Assembly: GCA_940671915.1 (NCBI GenBank)
Contig: CALNVZ010003435.1
Span: forward strand, 9,893,435 to 9,957,434
DNA length: 64,000 nt
Origin: Paracentrotus lividus
Taxonomy: Eukaryota; Echinodermata; Echinoidea; Camarodonta; Echinidae
Direction: 5' to 3'
Positions 59,370 to 64,000 of the stretch are shown piece by piece. Below the pieces are notes generated by a model that saw nothing but the letters and a program-made list of their open reading frames with translations, ran no database searches and was not told where the DNA came from. Each line of letters begins with the position of its first letter. The first letter of the stretch is position 1. Made by a program: the position numbers and the translations under genes.

Positions 59370-62300
59370 TGTTATTCATACTGCCGAGTAGTAATTTGCT
59401 TTTTAATACCGATAATCAAGAGCAACTGAACTCCTTACAAGCAACTATTCACTGAAAGGGTTCTTTTAATTTCAATATAATTAAATAAAATATATTATGG
59501 TTTATGTGTATTGTTTTGTTTTTTTTCCAAACAGAGATTATGTAATTATCTTTATTTAGATTTATTTAATGATTGAAAGCTAGAGGGTGATTACGGCCAG
59601 TCAAGACACAGAGAAAATATCTTTTTTGAGAAGGCTTTTTTTGGTGTTAAAATCAATATGTATGTTTTAGGCAGTTTTGATAATTGACAGAATTTGGTAA
59701 AGAAAATGGACTTAAATCAATAAGAAACTGTTCCTTAATTAAAAGATTAAAATTATATTTTATATTATTCTTGGTTTACAAAGCCAATAAGTGATTGTAG
59801 CAAATCTATAATTCAACAAAGGTGTGTGTAAAAAATCCTTTGTATTAGTTAAGTTATTGGAATTGGATGTTAAGTCGAGATAGCTGCACAAATTAGTTGA
59901 GAAAATCAAACTGAAGTAATTGGTATCCAAAGCTTGTGTCCATTGTCATTCGACAGTCTCTCCGACTATTTCTCATATGACTATCATCGTGTATGCTTTT
60001 TTGTGACACTTTTTTTTCACGAAGCATTCGCAAAAAAGTATTATTTCTCAGTCGCTGAATACTTTTCATACGACTCTTTCATCATGTACATGTATGCATG
60101 GTAAATATATACTGTACAAACTATTCAAGCTATCTCACATGTCCAAATTAATGTACTTATTGTCTATTTCTGGTGGGCCAAGGTGTACATATTCCTTCAA
60201 TACGACCTAAATTGTACAGATTATTGGCCCTTCGGGATTCGTTAGAATGGGTAGCGGAATAGAAAAAAAAAAGGGAAACTGTTTTAAAAAATGATATAAA
60301 GCCAAGAAGTGTCATTAGATGTAGTTTGTAGACTATAGTTATGTATCATAGGTAGTTTTATACGGAAGACAAGGGAGCGTGTTCGATCATTGAAATATAT
60401 TTTTAAGGAGATGTTATGTTGTGGTGTTTGTGTCTTATTTTAACTATTTTATATTCATTGGATTGTCAAATAGGCTTGATTTTATGTTCATTTCATGTGT
60501 TCATGTCATGAAATCTCTATATATGCATCATTCTTGTTTGACGATGCATTGAGCTTGTCTTTATATTTATGTGGTATGTCGGCAGCGTTATCTGCTGAAT
60601 AAATTGACATATGACCATGTGGCAATACTTCATGCTTACAAAGGCTTTTTTAACCCATTGACTTCTGAGTTCTCTCACTCCCAAAGCTTTTAGCTGATAC
60701 ACCTAGTTGCTGTAGTGTATGGGTTAATGTCACATGTACATTTACAATTATGAGTACTGACCATTCATTTACTTCCCTTAATTACGCAAGAATCATTGTG
60801 TCTTAGCTTTGAAATTCATGTGTCATTTAATCCATGATTGGAACCATACGGTATGGGTATTGACCAATAAATCGATGAATGTGCAATTTCACAGGTCTAT
60901 TTTCATACATGTTATTTGAAGTTTCTACTGCATGAATCACACAGCACACTATCTTTCTTTTTAAGTGAAGAGCTGTAAGGTAAATTTAGGGCTTTTTTCA
61001 AGCAAACTTTTCGATTCTATAAATCCTTAATCACTTCCCAGTAAATCATGTACATGTCAATGATGGTGGACAGATTTCTTTTTCATTAAAGCACCAGATA
61101 GCACATATTTTTAACAAAATGAAATTCAGCTGTTTAAAAAAAAAAGTCACTTAAGGTTGGTCAATACCCCTACCTAGTAAGTAACTTCTGTACTTCTGTA
61201 TGGTATGTACATTATATATCTTTAGATATGTGCCCTTTAGAAAGATGCTTTAGTTATACCCATATATCTATAGGTACATTATTTATATACATACATAATT
61301 TTACAATGCAGATTATAATGCATAGTAAATTGTATGATGACATGTCATTGTGTACTTGTTTGAGATGAATAAGAATACGAGTATATTGTAAGTAACGGTA
61401 TGTGTTTTTTGTAGTGGTGCCATATTCTAGAGTATAGAAAGAGGCACGATTGTTCATGTCAAAGTTGTGTATTGTTGCAGTAGGTGTAAATGTAATATTT
61501 GAAACAAAAATATTGCCTCAGAGTAATTATTGTTCCATCAAAACTTTAGAAATCTAGTTCAAAGTTTAGAAATAAGTTGCCTTATAGAGAGAAAAACAAA
61601 ATCATGAATGATCTTTGAATGCCACCCCTTGAAGTATATTAAACTCTTTAGTTTCATTCTATCAAATATACTTTCTTTGACATACGTGTATGACTGCTGG
61701 TTAACGGTTGTCAGTTATATGTGTCTCTTGTGATACAATTATAGAATCTTTGATAAAAATCGCTTTGTTGACCATTGTGTTATTCTCAACTGCTTAACAT
61801 ATCTACTGGTAATGTTATTCATAAGTAACATTTTAAAGAACAATATTTTTGATATATTGAGTGATTTTTTTTTTATTAGCCACAGATGTTGTCAGAAGTA
61901 CTTTGTCAGTGTAGTTGTGAAAATTATATTTTTATGATTTCATTTTAAATATTTCCTTGATGATTAATGACATCTTGAAATTTTGTATTTTTGTGTAGGA
62001 TGTTATAGATTGAAATGATTACTGTGGATTTATTTCATGTTTTTAAAAATAATTTTATTGCACTTAATGCACAATTTTATTTTCATGTGTGATGTTAGAG
62101 TGCTAATAGAATAATGTTATTGCCGATGAAGATTTATATCATATGATGTAGCATATAGTTTTTGTAATATTGTGGTCAGCAGTGAAATCACGAGATTCGG
62201 TATGAAAGGAAAAAATAATTCCGAATGAAACTGAACATTAATCAAATCAATTAGGTTTTATACGTCTATTAAAAGAAGGTTTATTTAAAATGGGATGAAA

Positions 62301-63024
62301 AGCACATGTGTTTGCTAGGCTGACAATGGGAAAAAGGTAAACCACTTAACAATTTTCTATCAGTTAATTTTTAGTGTGACATATATTTTTATTTATTAAA
62401 AATAGTAAAAATATTGTCCTTTATGAATTCTTCTAATTTTTACAAGTTAAATCCTTTAAGAAACTTCAATTACAACACTGAATGAATTTCTATGTATGTT
62501 GCTTTCTTATTTTATCTGTATATATTTTATATACAATGAGGTCACAGTGGTTAGAATAGACAGTTAAATTCAGTAGAAATGTGCTTGCATATAAATATAT
62601 TTAATGACTTTTTTTCCTATAAATTGTCAAAATGCTTTGTAATATTAAAAATATCATTTGCTTGGCAACGCAAAGCGATCGAAGACAGAGGTGGATCCAT
62701 GAATTAGATATGATAGAGCAAAGATGGATATTTTCGTGGATATTGTTTTCTCAGTAGGGAGCAATAGATCATTGCCCCCCCCCCCAAGCTTGGATCCACC
62801 TCTTCCTATCATAGGAATGCTCCTATGGTATCATTAATTTCAGGCTTTTCTAGCTAGTTTAGTACATGTATGACAATGGATTAACAGTGTTTGGATATTT
62901 AGGGATTTAATCTGATGTTGATTTTCTTTCTGTAGATGGTGTGATCTTTTACTATGCATCTTTTGATTTTATTCTGTCTATTGTCCTATTCCAGAATAAT
63001 ATTGATGACATATATGTATAATGT

Positions 63025-63030
63025 AATAAA
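63025..63030 (+). promoter_or_regulatory. GLG1: Candidate distal poly(A) signal, GLG1
   Basis: AATAAA, followed by T-rich and GTGTATATGTAG sequence and then the GA tract. Confidence 0.45.
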
Positions 63031-63119
63031 TGATTTTCCTATTTCCAAGTAAAATACATTTATATATTTTTGCAATGGTGTATATGTAGCATTCATAGGC
63101 TAAGGATAATTCCGATTAT

Positions 63120-63248
63120 GGTAGTTTTAGAAGAAAGCATAGAAAAGGAATGACAGAAGAATAGGAATAGTGAGGGGGAAAAAAATAAAGAGAAAGAGAG
63201 ATAGGAAGACGTACATGAAGCTAGAGAGGGGAAAAGGGTGGAGAGGGG

Positions 63249-63306
<58 letters not shown>

Positions 63307-63520
63307 GAGAGAGAGAGGGAGAGAGAGAGAAACAGAAAGAGAGAAAGAGAGAGAGAGAGAGAGAAGGGAAGAGATATGAAATGAATAGAAGACGACTAAA
63401 GAGAGAGAGAGTTGTAGGAAGAGTAGAAGAAAGCATGGAAAGGGATTGGCTTGAGGGATTGATGGAATTATAAATATGATAGGAGTGGGGCGAGAGAGAA
63501 AATGAGATGAAAAGAGGTAA
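63120..63520. repeat. Polypurine (GA)n tract after GLG1
   Basis: About 400 bases almost purely purine on the + strand, densest at 63250-63362. Minus-strand Ser/Leu-rich frames are artefacts. Confidence 0.95.
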
Positions 63521-64000
63521 ATAGATACAATGATATTGAACCACGCAACAAATGAACAAAACAATTAAAATTGAATTTCGGAATTCTTCTTGGTTTTATT
63601 ATCACATAATAATTTTTTACATTTATAAGTTTAATCGTTCAGAGGGTGATTTACAGTGCTGAACGAAAATTCAGAAAAAGTAACCATCATTGAGTAACAG
63701 TAACAGTCTACCAATATTTTGACAGATTTCAAGCTCTCTTCACCCGTTTCTTTTTATATATATATCGTCAGCTGTCAAACTATATCCACAAAACCGCAAA
63801 GAATTGTTTGAAGTAGTATTCCAATTACGGCAAGAATCAATATCAGCAACCAAATCAATACTAACTCTCAAGTTAAAATCAATTTATGTGTGGGTTAAAG
63901 AGGCTCTTTCTGTTTCTAAGTATTCCATAAATAAATTCGCCAAGTTTTTACGAGATATAGACATTTTACCCTCCTGAATGCCAATTTTTAATCTACTTGG
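63521..64000. other. Downstream intergenic sequence
   Basis: AT-rich; no coding evidence to the window edge. Confidence 0.4.

Larger units (their letters stand above)
58901..63050 (+). other. GLG1: Probable GLG1 3' UTR (alternative ends)
   Basis: AT-rich with no exon and no open frame of note. A first AATAAA at 59364-59369 would give a 0.5-kb UTR; the last clear one at 63025-63030 would give about 4.1 kb. Inside there is a C homopolymer (62777-62786) and scattered TACATGTA and TGTATATA motifs. Two alternative 3' ends are an inference. Confidence 0.5.

Noticed and set aside
63127-63564. Long Ser/Leu-rich open frames on the minus strand after GLG1
   Set aside because: Same artefact of the second GA tract.
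1-64000. Search for LTR-retroelement or other virus-like remains
   Set aside because: No long terminal direct repeats and no protease, integrase, capsid or envelope-like frames were recognised by eye; the coding mobile remains seen are of LINE type.
1-64000. tRNA, rRNA or microRNA genes
   Set aside because: No cloverleaf with A- and B-box motifs or rRNA sequence was recognised; small hairpins found belong to mobile elements. A covariance-model scan would be needed to exclude these fully.

Overview
The window is animal nuclear DNA, most likely from an echinoderm and probably a sea urchin (inferred, not proven). It has long AT-rich introns with canonical GT-AG boundaries, dense small inverted-repeat elements, and a cadherin whose membrane-proximal region carries laminin-G and EGF domains, as in sea urchin G-cadherin. 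There are two protein genes, both on the + strand, head to tail. No tRNA, rRNA, CRISPR array or bacterial-type operon was seen.

Region 1 (1-14,240) is the 3' end of a classic (type III) cadherin. Eight exons (3428-10418) encode the last 589 residues: end of a laminin-G domain, EGF, a second laminin-G domain, two Cys-rich EGF-like modules, one membrane segment, and a p120/beta-catenin-binding tail. The 5' part of the gene lies off the left edge. Its introns hold a ~140-bp satellite, a decayed LINE and several MITE-like elements. A long 3' UTR probably follows, with the last good AATAAA at 14,233.

Region 2 (14,290-16,394) is a purine (GA) tract and a short intergenic spacer.

Region 3 (16,395-~63,050) is a complete GLG1 gene (Golgi apparatus protein 1 / ESL-1 / cysteine-rich FGF receptor / MG-160). 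It has 23 exons joining in phase into about 1,264 residues: signal peptide, Gln/Gly/Pro-rich N-terminus, about 15-16 cysteine-rich GLG1 repeats, one C-terminal membrane segment and a short basic tail. Intron 1 is 15.8 kb. A 507-base assembly gap lies in intron 4, with no sign of a missing exon. A second GA tract follows the gene.

The most unusual signal is that at least six GLG1 exons (5, 7, 10, 15, 17, 23) have partial tandem copies of a piece spanning their splice site. Some are decayed. One, after exon 15, is an in-frame 63-nt potential cassette exon. Other notable structures are a 2.2-kb terminal-inverted-repeat element holding eight copies of GGTTAGTTACGTTAC, a ~1-kb palindrome with a MITE at its centre, a piggyBac-like element with a perfect 54-bp hairpin, TTAA-flanked elements ending next to splice acceptors, and a satellite carrying perfect DR1 nuclear-receptor motifs.
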